Shown in pieces: positions 16,898 to 25,706 of a stretch of 64,000 bases of DNA; position 1 is the stretch's first letter; each line of letters begins with the position of its first letter. Source of the DNA: Streptomyces pilosus (GTDB lineage Bacteria; Actinomycetota; Actinomycetes; Streptomycetales; Streptomycetaceae); contig NZ_BMTU01000014.1 of NCBI RefSeq assembly GCF_014649835.1, positions 124,001-188,000 on the forward strand, in the 5' to 3' direction. The notes under the pieces are model-generated. The model did not search any database. It had not been told where the DNA came from and saw only the letters and a list, made by a program, of their open reading frames with translations. The position numbers were made by a program, and so were the translations under genes.

Positions 16898-17854
16898 ATG
16901 TCGGCCCCCAGCCTGACCCCGAGCAAGGCGGGGAGCTCCCGCCGCTCCACTCCTCGCCCGGAGGGCCCCGCCCCCGGCGGCGCCTTCGCCAAGAGCCTGC
17001 GGCGCAACCTAACGGCCCACTCGTTCCTCATCGGAGCCGTCGTCTGTTTCGCCGTGTTCTCCTGGTGGCCGATGGCCAGGGAGTTCCTCCTGGCCTTCCA
17101 GAGGACCGAGAGTGGTGAGTCCGTCTGGGTCGGCCTGGACAACTTCCGCACCGTCTTCAACGACCCTGCCTTCTGGCAGGCGTGGGGCAACACCCTCTGG
17201 TACACCGCGCTCGCCCTGGTGCTCGGCTTCCTGGTCCCCTTCGTCCTGGCGATCACCATCAACGAGTTCCGGCACGGCAAGGGATACCTGCGGCTCCTCG
17301 TCTACCTGCCCGTGATGCTGCCACCGGTCGCCGCCGTCCTCCTCTTCCAGTACCTGTACGACCCGGGATACGGCCTCCTGAACGAGCTGCTCGGCCTCCT
17401 CCACCTGCCCGAACAGCAGTGGCTCCAGGACGCGGACATCGCCATGTTCGCCCTCGTCATCGCCTCCACCTGGATGAACATGGGCGGCGCCACCCTGATC
17501 TACCTCGCCGCGCTCCAGGGCATCCCCGGTGAGCTGTACGAGGCGGCCGAGCTCGACGGCGCCGGGCTCTTCCGCAAGATCTGGCACGTGACGATCCCGC
17601 AGACCCGCCTGATCCTCTCGCTGATGCTGCTGATGCAGATCATCGCGACCATGCAGGTCTTCGTCGAGCCGTTCCTGCTCACCGGCGGCGCCGGGCCGGA
17701 GGGGTCCACGACCACGGTCGTCTACCTCATCTACCAGTACGCCTTCAACTTCGACAACTACGGTGCCGCGGCGGCCCTCGGCCTGCTCCTGCTCGTACTG
17801 CTCGCCGGCTTCTCGGCGGCGTACGTCAAGCTCAGCCGCGCCGAGGAAGAGTAG
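16898..17854 (+). CDS. Sugar ABC transporter permease, MalF type
   Basis: A 318-aa integral membrane protein with about six membrane helices. The EAA loop that contacts the ATPase is EAAELDGAGLFRKIWHVTIP in the C-terminal half, typical of binding-protein-dependent sugar importers. The N-terminal ~35 residues are Pro/Ser-rich and cytosolic. It pairs with the MalG-type permease 15 bp downstream and with the lipoprotein upstream. AAGGAGCA precedes the ATG. Confidence 0.93.
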   Translation: MSAPSLTPSKAGSSRRSTPRPEGPAPGGAFAKSLRRNLTAHSFLIGAVVCFAVFSWWPMAREFLLAFQRTESGESVWVGLDNFRTVFNDPAFWQAWGNTLWYTALALVLGFLVPFVLAITINEFRHGKGYLRLLVYLPVMLPPVAAVLLFQYLYDPGYGLLNELLGLLHLPEQQWLQDADIAMFALVIASTWMNMGGATLIYLAALQGIPGELYEAAELDGAGLFRKIWHVTIPQTRLILSLMLLMQIIATMQVFVEPFLLTGGAGPEGSTTTVVYLIYQYAFNFDNYGAAAALGLLLLVLLAGFSAAYVKLSRAEEE

Positions 17855-17869
17855 GACCGGGAGACCCGC

Positions 17870-18745
17870 ATGTCCACACGTACGCTCATCTCACCGGCCG
17901 TGCTCGCCAAGCGTCGCGGCAAGCGCCTCTACTGGAGTGCTTTCGCCCTGGTCACCGGCGGTTTCACCGTGGTGTTCCTCGGCCCGTTGTACTGGCTTGT
18001 CTCCAGCGGGTTCAAGGACACCCAGGAGGTCGTCAGGACCCCGCCGACCCTGGTGCCGGAGAGCTTCACCCCCGAGAACTACAGCCGTGCCTGGGAGGTC
18101 ATGGACCTGTCCTCGCTGCTGTTCAACACCTTCTACTACGCCTTCGGCGCGCTCGCCTTCCAACTGATCCTGGACGTCGCGGCGGCGTATTCGCTGTCCA
18201 GGCTGCGGCCGGTGCTCGGCAAGGCGATCCTCGGCATGATGCTCGCCACCCTGATGATCCCGGCGACCGTCCTCGTCGTCCCCCAGTACCTCACCGTGCT
18301 GGATGTGCCGATCGTCGAGCGGAACCTGCTCAACACCCCGTGGGCGATCTGGCTGCCGTCCGTCACCAACGCCTTCAACATCTTCCTGCTGAAGCGCTTC
18401 TTCGACTCGATCCCCAAGGAACTCCTCGACGCCGCGTCGATGGACGGGGCGAGCCCGATGCGGGTCCTCTGGTCGATCGTCCTGCCGATCTCCCGGCCCA
18501 TCCTCGGAGTGGTGTCGATCTTCGCGGTCGTCGGCGTCTGGAAGGACTTCCTCTGGCCGATGCTGACCCTGCCCGACCCGGCGAAGCAGACTCTCAACGT
18601 GGGCATCTACTCGCTCTCCAACGGGGTGCCGGTGAACGTCCTCATCGCAGCGCTCACCATCGCCTCCCTTCCCACACTGATCGTCTTCCTGATCTTCCAG
18701 CGCAACATCATGGGCGGCCTGACCGCCGGCAGCCTCAAGGGCTGA
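17870..18745 (+). CDS. Sugar ABC transporter permease, MalG type
   Basis: A 291-aa permease with six membrane helices and the EAA-type loop DAASMDGASPMRVLWSIVLP. It forms the membrane channel with the MalF-type protein immediately upstream (15-bp gap, same transcript). The C-terminal helices and the ending NIMGGLTAGSLKG are characteristic of the MalG branch. The protein should import the oligosaccharides released outside the cell by the two large secreted glucanases. Confidence 0.94.
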   Translation: MSTRTLISPAVLAKRRGKRLYWSAFALVTGGFTVVFLGPLYWLVSSGFKDTQEVVRTPPTLVPESFTPENYSRAWEVMDLSSLLFNTFYYAFGALAFQLILDVAAAYSLSRLRPVLGKAILGMMLATLMIPATVLVVPQYLTVLDVPIVERNLLNTPWAIWLPSVTNAFNIFLLKRFFDSIPKELLDAASMDGASPMRVLWSIVLPISRPILGVVSIFAVVGVWKDFLWPMLTLPDPAKQTLNVGIYSLSNGVPVNVLIAALTIASLPTLIVFLIFQRNIMGGLTAGSLKG

Positions 18746-18863
18746 CGCCGCTCCCGCGCCCGCCCCTCGCGCCCTTCGCCGTCGTCCCGGGCCCATCCCG
18801 TCCCGCATTCCGGGACGACGGCGGAGAACCCCTTCCTGCCTCCCTGCCCGAAAGGACCGTTCC

Positions 18864-20474
18864 GTGGCAGCCCCCACCTCGTCCCGCACCGCCGACTGGT
18901 GGCGCGATGCCGTCATCTACCAGGTGTATCCGCGCAGTTTCGCCGACGGCGACGGCGACGGCACCGGTGACCTCGCGGGCGTCCGGGCGAGACTGCCCCA
19001 CCTCGACGCGCTCGGCGTCGACGCCGTCTGGTTCACCCCCTGGTACGCGTCCCCGTTGGTCGACGGCGGCTACGACGTCGCCGACTACCGCTCCATCGAC
19101 CCCGCCTTCGGCACCCTCGACGAGGCCGAGAAGCTGATCGCGGAGGCCGCCGGACTCGGCCTGCGGGTCATCGTCGACATCGTCCCCAACCACGTCTCCG
19201 ACCAGCACCGCTGGTTCCAGGAGGCGCTCGCCGCCGGCCCCGGCAGCCCGGAACGCGACCGCTTCCACTTCCGGCCCGGGCGCGGCGAGGACGGCGAACT
19301 CCCGCCCAACGACTGGCCGTCGCAGTTCTCCGGCTCCACCTGGACCCGCGTGCCCGACGGTGAGTGGTACCTCCATCTGTTCACGCCCGAGCAGCCCGAC
19401 CTCAACTGGTCCCACCCCGACGTCCGCCGCGAACACGAGGACGTCCTCCGCTTCTGGTTCGAACGGGGTGTCGCCGGCGTCCGGATCGACTCCGCGGCCC
19501 TGCTGACCAAGGACCCGGAGCTGCGCGACTTCACCGAGGGCGTCGACCCCCACCCCTACATCGACCTCGACGAGATCCACGACATCTACCGCTCCTGGCG
19601 GGCGATAGCCGACGAGTACGGCGGTGTCTTCGTCGGCGAGGTCTGGCTCCCCGACGCCGAGCGCTTCGCCCGCTACCTGCGCCCCGACGAACTGCACACC
19701 GCCTTCAACTTCAACTTCCTCGCCTGCCCCTGGGAGCCGGACCGGCTCCGCGCCACCATCGACTCCACCCTGGCCGAACACGCCCCCGTCCACGCCCCCG
19801 CCACCTGGGTGCTCTGCAACCACGACGTCACCCGCACCGCCACCCGTTACGGGCGCGCCGACACCGCCTTCGACTTCGCCACGAAGCGCTTCGGCACCCC
19901 CACCGACCTGGAGCTCGGCACCCGCCGGGCGCGGGCCGCCGCCCTGCTCACCCTCGCCCTGCCCGGCTCCGTCTACCTCTACCAGGGCGAGGAACTGGGC
20001 CTGCCCGAGGCCGACATCCCCCGCGACCGCATCCAGGACCCCATGCACTTCCGCTCCGGCGGCACCGATCCCGGTCGCGACGGCTGCAGGGCCCCGCTGC
20101 CCTGGGAGGCCGAGGCACCCTCGTACGGCTTCGGCACCCCGCCCGGCACCCGGACATGGCTCCCGCAGCCCACCGACTGGGGCCGCTACGCGGTCGACCG
20201 GCAGAACACCGACCCCGACTCCATGCTCACCCTCTACCGCACCGCCCTCGCCCTGCGCCGGGCCGAACCCGGCTTCGGCGACGGCACGCTGACCTGGCTC
20301 CCGGCCCCGGACGGCGTTCTCGCCTTCACCCGGGGCCACGGCCTGATCTGCGTCGTCAACCTCTCCGACGCCCCCGTCGAACTCCCCGCCCACCGGGCGC
20401 GGCTCCTCGCCAGCGGCCCTCTGGACCCCGCCGGCACCCTCCCCGCGGACACCGCAGCCTGGCTGCGCGCCTGA
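18864..20474 (+). CDS. GH13 alpha-glucosidase (oligo-1,6-glucosidase-like), intracellular
   Basis: A 536-aa cytosolic enzyme that removes glucose from alpha-linked oligosaccharides. The (beta/alpha)8 GH13 regions are clear: DAVIYQVYPRSFADGDGDGTG at the start, DIVPNHVSD, VAGVRIDSA with nucleophile Asp209, FVGEVWLP with acid/base Glu259, and LCNHDVTRT with Asp321. There is no signal peptide. It starts at GTG 18864 after an AAGGACC site and is the last gene of the import operon. In this context it would finish degradation of imported alpha-1,3-oligosaccharides, though GH13 sequence alone does not prove that linkage. A CARDB or binding module is absent. Confidence 0.93.
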   Translation: MAAPTSSRTADWWRDAVIYQVYPRSFADGDGDGTGDLAGVRARLPHLDALGVDAVWFTPWYASPLVDGGYDVADYRSIDPAFGTLDEAEKLIAEAAGLGLRVIVDIVPNHVSDQHRWFQEALAAGPGSPERDRFHFRPGRGEDGELPPNDWPSQFSGSTWTRVPDGEWYLHLFTPEQPDLNWSHPDVRREHEDVLRFWFERGVAGVRIDSAALLTKDPELRDFTEGVDPHPYIDLDEIHDIYRSWRAIADEYGGVFVGEVWLPDAERFARYLRPDELHTAFNFNFLACPWEPDRLRATIDSTLAEHAPVHAPATWVLCNHDVTRTATRYGRADTAFDFATKRFGTPTDLELGTRRARAAALLTLALPGSVYLYQGEELGLPEADIPRDRIQDPMHFRSGGTDPGRDGCRAPLPWEAEAPSYGFGTPPGTRTWLPQPTDWGRYAVDRQNTDPDSMLTLYRTALALRRAEPGFGDGTLTWLPAPDGVLAFTRGHGLICVVNLSDAPVELPAHRARLLASGPLDPAGTLPADTAAWLRA

Positions 20475-20773
20475 GCACTGCACGAAAACCACGGCGCAAT
20501 CCGAGCCGAGCGAAGGAGGCTCCTTGTGGGCAGCCCCCAGCCGGCCTGCTCACCCCCGACCCGCTCGGCCACGATCCCCGCCGTGGTCGCACGGGTGACA
20601 CCCCGGTTGCCCGTGTGCGGGTCACGGCCCATAGCGTCGGACGACCACGGCGGTGGTCCGCCGTCCGTCGGGCGAACCGTCCCCGCCGACCGCGGGGCGG
20701 TCATGTGCGGCCTCTCGCTTGCGGCGGATGAGGCGTCCGACGCGCAATCGGGCTTGCCGTGGACCACCAAAGG
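20475..20773. other. Intergenic region before the LacI gene
   Basis: About 300 bp with open frames but no recognised protein. No clear hairpin ends the transport operon here. It leads into the operator cluster just before the LacI-type gene. Confidence 0.4.
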
Positions 20774-20812
20774 ACGCAATCTTCTTGCATAACTTGCGTT
20801 AGAGTTGCGCTC
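20774..20812. promoter_or_regulatory. Operator cluster directly upstream of the LacI-type gene
   Basis: ACGCAA (20774-20779) and TTGCGT (20794-20799) form an inverted repeat, and TTGC recurs at 20785, 20794 and 20805, roughly one helical turn apart. The last copy is inside TTGCGCTC, shared with the palindrome before the binding-protein gene. The site abuts the start codon, which suggests autorepression. Confidence 0.55.
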
Positions 20813-21823
20813 ATGACGCGACGACTTGCTCAAGTGGCGAAGAAGGTGGGGGTCAGCGAGGCGACGGTGAGCCGTGTCCTCAACGGGAAGCCCGGGGTCT
20901 CGGAGTCGACCCGGCAGTCCGTGCTGACGGCGCTCGACGTGCTCGGCTACGAGCGGCCGACGCAACTGCGCGGGGAGCGGGCCAGACTCGTCGGCCTCGT
21001 CCTCCCGGAGCTCCAGAACCCGATCTTCCCGGCCTTCGCCGAGGTCATCGGCGGAGCGCTCGCCCAGCAGGGGCTGACCCCGGTCCTCTGCACCCAGACC
21101 AAGGGCGGCGTCTCCGAGGCCGACTACGTCGAGCTGCTGCTCCAGCAGCAGGTCTCTGGGGTGGTCTTCGCGGGCGGTCTCTTCGCGCAGGCCGACGCTC
21201 CGCACGAGCACTACTACCAGCTGGCGGAGCGCAACATCCCGGTCGTCCTCGTCAACGCGTCGATCGAAGGGCTCGACTTTCCCTGCGTCGCATGTGACGA
21301 CGCCGTCGCGATCGAGCAGGCGTGGCGTCATCTCGCGTCCCTCGGCCACGAGAGCATCGGGCTCGTCCTCGGGCCCGAGGATCACGTGCCCTCTCGTCGC
21401 AAACTGGAGGCGGCACGCGCTGCGGCCGCGGCCGCGGGCATGGAGTGGGACGACGCCTGTGTCGAGCGGTCCGTCTTCTCCCTGGAGGGCGGACGGGCCG
21501 CCGCGGCGCGCCTTCTCGGCCGTGGCGTCACCGGCATCGTCTGCGGTAGCGACCCGTTGGCGCTGGGTGCGATCAGGGCCGCCCGGCGGCGTGGCCTCTC
21601 AGTGCCGGCGGACGTCTCGGTCGTCGGCTTCGACGACTCCGCCTTCATGACCGTCACCGAGCCGCCGTTGTCGACAGTGCGCCAGCCCATCGAAGCGATG
21701 GGGCGCGCCGCGGTGGACCTGTTGATCGCCCAGATCCAGGGCACCCAGCACCACCTGGGGGAGCTGCTCTTCGAGCCGGAGCTCGTCGTCAGAGGGTCGA
21801 CGGCTCCTCCCTCGGCGCGCTGA
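20813..21823 (+). CDS. LacI-family repressor of the glucan locus
   Basis: A 336-aa regulator. The N-terminal helix-turn-helix and hinge helix are textbook (RLAQVAKKVGVSEATVSRVL, residues ~4-23, then NGKPGVSE). A periplasmic-binding-protein-type effector domain follows (LVGLVLPELQNPIFPAFAEV, later VSVVGFDDSAFM). I place the start at ATG 20813, giving family length; an upstream in-frame ATG at 20759 would put the operator cluster inside the gene. It sits between the import operon and the two secreted glucanases and should repress both until an oligosaccharide inducer enters. A strong terminator follows. Confidence 0.94.
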   Translation: MTRRLAQVAKKVGVSEATVSRVLNGKPGVSESTRQSVLTALDVLGYERPTQLRGERARLVGLVLPELQNPIFPAFAEVIGGALAQQGLTPVLCTQTKGGVSEADYVELLLQQQVSGVVFAGGLFAQADAPHEHYYQLAERNIPVVLVNASIEGLDFPCVACDDAVAIEQAWRHLASLGHESIGLVLGPEDHVPSRRKLEAARAAAAAAGMEWDDACVERSVFSLEGGRAAAARLLGRGVTGIVCGSDPLALGAIRAARRRGLSVPADVSVVGFDDSAFMTVTEPPLSTVRQPIEAMGRAAVDLLIAQIQGTQHHLGELLFEPELVVRGSTAPPSAR

Positions 21824-21895
21824 ACTCCGGGCGCTTCCTGTCCCAGTTCTCCACCCGACTCGGCCCTGCGCCCGATAACCGAACACTAAGTCCCT

Positions 21896-21941
21896 GACGG
21901 CACCGGTATCCCGCACTGAGCGGCGCGATACCGGTGCCGTC
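21896..21941 (+). terminator. Terminator after the LacI-type gene
   Basis: GACGGCACCGGTATC pairs perfectly with GATACCGGTGCCGTC (15 bp), with a further small CCGC/GCGG stem in the loop. It separates lacI from the glucanase genes, so the latter need their own promoter (a TTGACA hexamer lies at 21987-21992, without an obvious partner). Confidence 0.85.
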
Positions 21942-22211
21942 GGCGTGCCTGCGCGACGTCGGATGTTCGTCAGGCGACGAGAACTGTTGACAAAGGCCCC
22001 ACTGACTAGAAACCTGGCGGGCTAGCGACGCAAATGTGCAACAGAGTTACTCAATTAATCGGCTGGTCGCTATTCGATCTTTGTCGGAGTCATGCCAGGT
22101 CCCCCAGCGCGTGAGCCTGCGAACTCCCCCGGTCTCTTGCGCGTCACGCGGCAAGGACCGACCCGGGCGAAGGCAGATCACGAGCGCTGACCGCATCGCG
22201 GAGAGGTCACC

Positions 22212-25200
22212 ATGAGAGGCACACATCCGAGCAGGCGCTTGGGGGTCGGGCTGCTGACAGCGGGCCTGATCTCCCTGGGACTGCTCCCCGTCCCCGCGCA
22301 GGCCGCGGCAGACACCAACCTCGCGCTCGGCCGGGCTGCTACGGCCGGTGGCGCCCACGGAGGCCATCCGGCCTCCCACGTCACCGACGGAAGCCAGCAG
22401 TCCTACTGGGAAGGGCCGTTGGGCTCGTTCCCGCAATGGGTGCAGGTCGACCTGGGCACTCAGGTCGACCTCGACCGCCTCGCGCTCAAGCTGCCCACCG
22501 GCTGGGAGGCGCGCAACCAGTCCCTCGCCGTCCTCGGCAGCACCGACGGCACCACGTTCGACACCATCAGCGCCGCCCAGGCGCGCGCGTTCAACCCCTC
22601 CGCCGCCAACACGGTGACCATCGACCTGCCGCCGGCCACCGCCCGGTTCGTCCGCGTCCAGGTGGCGTCCAACACCGCCTGGAACGCCGCCCAGCTCTCC
22701 GAACTGGAGGTCTACGGCGACCCCGACGGCGAGGACCCGGTCACCGGCACAAACCTGGCCCGCGACAAGCCCATCGAGGCCACCTCCACGACCCAGAACT
22801 ACACGGCCGGCAACGCCAACGACGACAGCACGTCCACCTACTGGGAGTCGGCCGGCTTCCCCAGCTCACTGACCGTCAGGCTCGGCGCGGACGCCGACAT
22901 CGAGGCCGTGGTCGTCAAACTCAACCCGGACCCCGCCTGGGGCCCGCGCACCCAGTCCCTGGAAGTCCTCGGCCGAGCCTCCGACGCCACCGGCTTTACC
23001 ACCCTGAAGGCGCGCGCCGACTACGCCTTCAGCCCCGCATCGCGCCAGAACACGGTCACCATCCCGGTGACCGGCCGCGCTTCCGACCTGCGGCTGACCG
23101 GCTTCTCCAACAACGGCGCTCCCGGCGTCCAGGTGGCGGAGATCCAGGTGATCGGCAGATCCGCGCCCGCGCCGGACTTCGTCGTCAACGACCTCCTCTG
23201 GGAACCGGCCACCCCGTCCGAGGCCGACGACGTGACCGCCAAGGTCACCGTCCGCAACGCCGGCACCGCTGCCGCCCCTGCGGCAACGGTCGACGTCAGC
23301 GTGGAAGGCTCGGTGGCAGGTTCCGCCCCGGTCCCCGCGCTGGCCATCGGCCAGTCGGCAGCCCTCTCAGTGCCTCTCGGGAAGCGTCCGGAGGGTTCCT
23401 ACACCGTCTCGGCCGCCGTCGACCCGACCGACACGGTGCCCGAGCTCGACAACGGGAACAACAGCCGGACCGCGACGAACAAACTGAACGTCACACAGAC
23501 CCCCGGCCCGGACCTGACAGTCACCGGGATCACCTCCAACCCGGGCGCTCCGGCGGTCGGCGCGCCCGTCTCCTTCACGGTCGCGGTCAAGAACCGCGGC
23601 ACGTCCGCCGTGCCGGCCGGCAGCGTCACACGGCTCACGGTCGGCTCCACCACCCTGAACGGCACGACCCCGGCCATCGCCGCCGGGGACACCGCCCACG
23701 TCGCGCCGGCCGGGACCTGGACGGCCACCGACGGCGGCGTCACGCTGACCGCGACAGCCGACGCCACCGGCGCCGTCCCGGAGACGAACGAGAACAACAA
23801 CGTCTTCGGCCGGTCCCTCGTCGTGGGGCGCGGCGCCGCCGTGCCGTACACGGAGTACGAGGCCGAGGACGCCACCTACCGCGGCACGCTCCTGTACACC
23901 GACTCCACCCGCCCGTTCGGCCACACCAACTTCGCCACCGAGTCCTCAGGGCGCGAGTCGGTACGCCTCAACTCCACCGGCGACTACGTGGAGTTCACCT
24001 CCACCAACGCATCGAACTCGATCGTCGTGCGGAACTCGATACCGGACGCCCCGGGAGGTGGCGGCCGAGAGGCCACGCTGAGCCTCTACGCGGACGGGCA
24101 GTTCGTGCGGAAGCTCACGCTCTCCTCCAAGCACAGCTGGCTCTACGGCAACACCGACCAGCCGGAAGGGCTCACCAACACCCCGGGCGGTGACGCGCGG
24201 CGCCTCTTCGACGAGTCCAACGCCCTGCTGACCCGGTCCTACCCGGCCGGCACGAAGTTCCGCCTCCAGCGGGACGCCGGTGACACCGCCGCCTTCTACA
24301 TCGTCGACCTGATCGACCTGGAGCAGGTCGCCCCGGCTGCCCCCAAGCCGGCCCAGTGCGTCTCGATCACCGAGTACGGCGCGGTGCCCAACGACGGCAT
24401 CGACGACACCGACGCCCTCCAGCGGGCGGTCACCGCCGACCAGAAGGGCGACATCCCCTGCGTGTGGATCCCGGCCGGGCAGTGGCGCCAGGAGCAGAAG
24501 ATCCTCACCGACGACCCGCTGAACCGGGGCAACCACAACCAGGTCGGCATCCGTGACGTCACCATCCGCGGCGCCGGCATGTGGCACTCCCAGCTCCACA
24601 CGCTCACCCCGCCGCACCTGGCGAACGGGATCAACCACCCGCACGAGGGCAACTTCGGCTTCGACATCGACGACAACACCAAGATCTCCGACCTCGCCAT
24701 CTTCGGCTCCGGCACCATCCGTGGCGGCGACGGCAACGCCGAGGGCGGCGTCGGCCTCAACGGGCGCTTCGGCAAGAACACCAAGGTCAGCAACGTCTGG
24801 ATCGAACATGCCAACGTCGGCGTCTGGGCGGGCCGCGACTACTCCAACATCCCCGAGCTGTGGGGTCCGGGCGACGGCCTGGAGTTCACCGGCATGCGGA
24901 TCCGCAACACCTACGCCGACGGCATCAACTTCGCCAACGGCACCCGCAACTCCACCGTCCACAACTCGTCCTTCCGTAACACCGGCGACGACGCCCTCGC
25001 CGTCTGGGCCAGCAAGTACGTCAAGGACCCCTCGGTCGACGTCGGCCACGACAACCACTTCCGCAACAACACGATCCAGCTCCCGTGGCGGGCCAACGGC
25101 ATCGCGGTCTACGGCGGCCACGGCAACACCGTCGAGAACAACGTCATCTCCGACACCATGAACTACCCGGGGATCATGCTGGCCACGGACCACGACCCGC

Positions 25201-25574
25201 TGCCCTTCTCCGGGCAGACCCTGATCGCCGACAACGCCCTGTACCGCACGGGCGGCGCGTTCTGGAACGAGGACCAGGAGTTCGGCGCGATCACCCTCTT
25301 CGCCCAGGGTCCCGACATCCCGGGCGTCACCATCCGGGACACCGACATCCACGAGTCGACGTACGACGGCATCCAGTTCAAGACCGGCGGCGGTGCCATG
25401 CCGAACGTCAAGGTCACGAACGTGCGCATCGACAAGTCGCTCAACGGCTGCGGAATCCTCGCCATGGCCGGTGCCCGCGGCAGCGCCACGCTGACCAACG
25501 TCACCGTCACGAACTCGGCCAAGGGGGACATCTGCTCCCAGCCCGGGACGCAGTTCGCCTTCAACCGGGGCTGA
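22212..25574 (+). CDS. Secreted multidomain GH87-type alpha-1,3-glucanase (mutanase) 1
   Basis: A 1120-aa exported enzyme. Order: signal peptide (1-32), two discoidin (F5/8 type C) domains (~35-175, ~180-318), two CARDB beta-sandwiches (~321-425, ~433-540), a CBM6/35-like module opening YTEYEAED (~544-705), and a right-handed beta-helix catalytic domain (~715-1120). Asp903 in ADGINF and Asp926-Asp927 in NTGDDALA have exactly the D...(22)...DD spacing of the catalytic aspartates I recall for the Paenibacillus GH87 alpha-1,3-glucanase. That supports hydrolysis of alpha-1,3-glucan (fungal wall glucan or mutan). Neighbours (importer, alpha-glucosidase, LacI) fit. Lacks the FN3 domains of its downstream paralogue. 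Confidence 0.85.
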   Translation: MRGTHPSRRLGVGLLTAGLISLGLLPVPAQAAADTNLALGRAATAGGAHGGHPASHVTDGSQQSYWEGPLGSFPQWVQVDLGTQVDLDRLALKLPTGWEARNQSLAVLGSTDGTTFDTISAAQARAFNPSAANTVTIDLPPATARFVRVQVASNTAWNAAQLSELEVYGDPDGEDPVTGTNLARDKPIEATSTTQNYTAGNANDDSTSTYWESAGFPSSLTVRLGADADIEAVVVKLNPDPAWGPRTQSLEVLGRASDATGFTTLKARADYAFSPASRQNTVTIPVTGRASDLRLTGFSNNGAPGVQVAEIQVIGRSAPAPDFVVNDLLWEPATPSEADDVTAKVTVRNAGTAAAPAATVDVSVEGSVAGSAPVPALAIGQSAALSVPLGKRPEGSYTVSAAVDPTDTVPELDNGNNSRTATNKLNVTQTPGPDLTVTGITSNPGAPAVGAPVSFTVAVKNRGTSAVPAGSVTRLTVGSTTLNGTTPAIAAGDTAHVAPAGTWTATDGGVTLTATADATGAVPETNENNNVFGRSLVVGRGAAVPYTEYEAEDATYRGTLLYTDSTRPFGHTNFATESSGRESVRLNSTGDYVEFTSTNASNSIVVRNSIPDAPGGGGREATLSLYADGQFVRKLTLSSKHSWLYGNTDQPEGLTNTPGGDARRLFDESNALLTRSYPAGTKFRLQRDAGDTAAFYIVDLIDLEQVAPAAPKPAQCVSITEYGAVPNDGIDDTDALQRAVTADQKGDIPCVWIPAGQWRQEQKILTDDPLNRGNHNQVGIRDVTIRGAGMWHSQLHTLTPPHLANGINHPHEGNFGFDIDDNTKISDLAIFGSGTIRGGDGNAEGGVGLNGRFGKNTKVSNVWIEHANVGVWAGRDYSNIPELWGPGDGLEFTGMRIRNTYADGINFANGTRNSTVHNSSFRNTGDDALAVWASKYVKDPSVDVGHDNHFRNNTIQLPWRANGIAVYGGHGNTVENNVISDTMNYPGIMLATDHDPLPFSGQTLIADNALYRTGGAFWNEDQEFGAITLFAQGPDIPGVTIRDTDIHESTYDGIQFKTGGGAMPNVKVTNVRIDKSLNGCGILAMAGARGSATLTNVTVTNSAKGDICSQPGTQFAFNRG

Positions 25575-25588
25575 CGCCCTCGCAGACC

Positions 25589-25618
25589 GGGGCGCCCGTC
25601 ACCACAGGCAGGCGCCCC
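25589..25618 (+). terminator. Hairpin between the two glucanase genes
   Basis: GGGGCGCC pairs with GGCGCCCC (8 bp, 14-base loop) 15 bp after the stop of glucanase 1. It could end or attenuate transcription before glucanase 2, which starts 89 bp further on. Confidence 0.6.
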
Positions 25619-25706
25619 ACCTTCCCCCACAGCACAGCAGCCGAGACCCCGGCCCGCTCCCGACCATCCCCGAGGCGGCGGGCTCGGGTCCGAGAAGCGA
25701 GGAAGA

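Noticed and set aside
18735..20492. A 585-codon minus-strand frame opposite the GH13 glucosidase
   Set aside because: The plus strand carries all GH13 catalytic motifs; the minus translation is low-complexity Gly/Val/Glu, typical of antisense frames in GC-rich genes.
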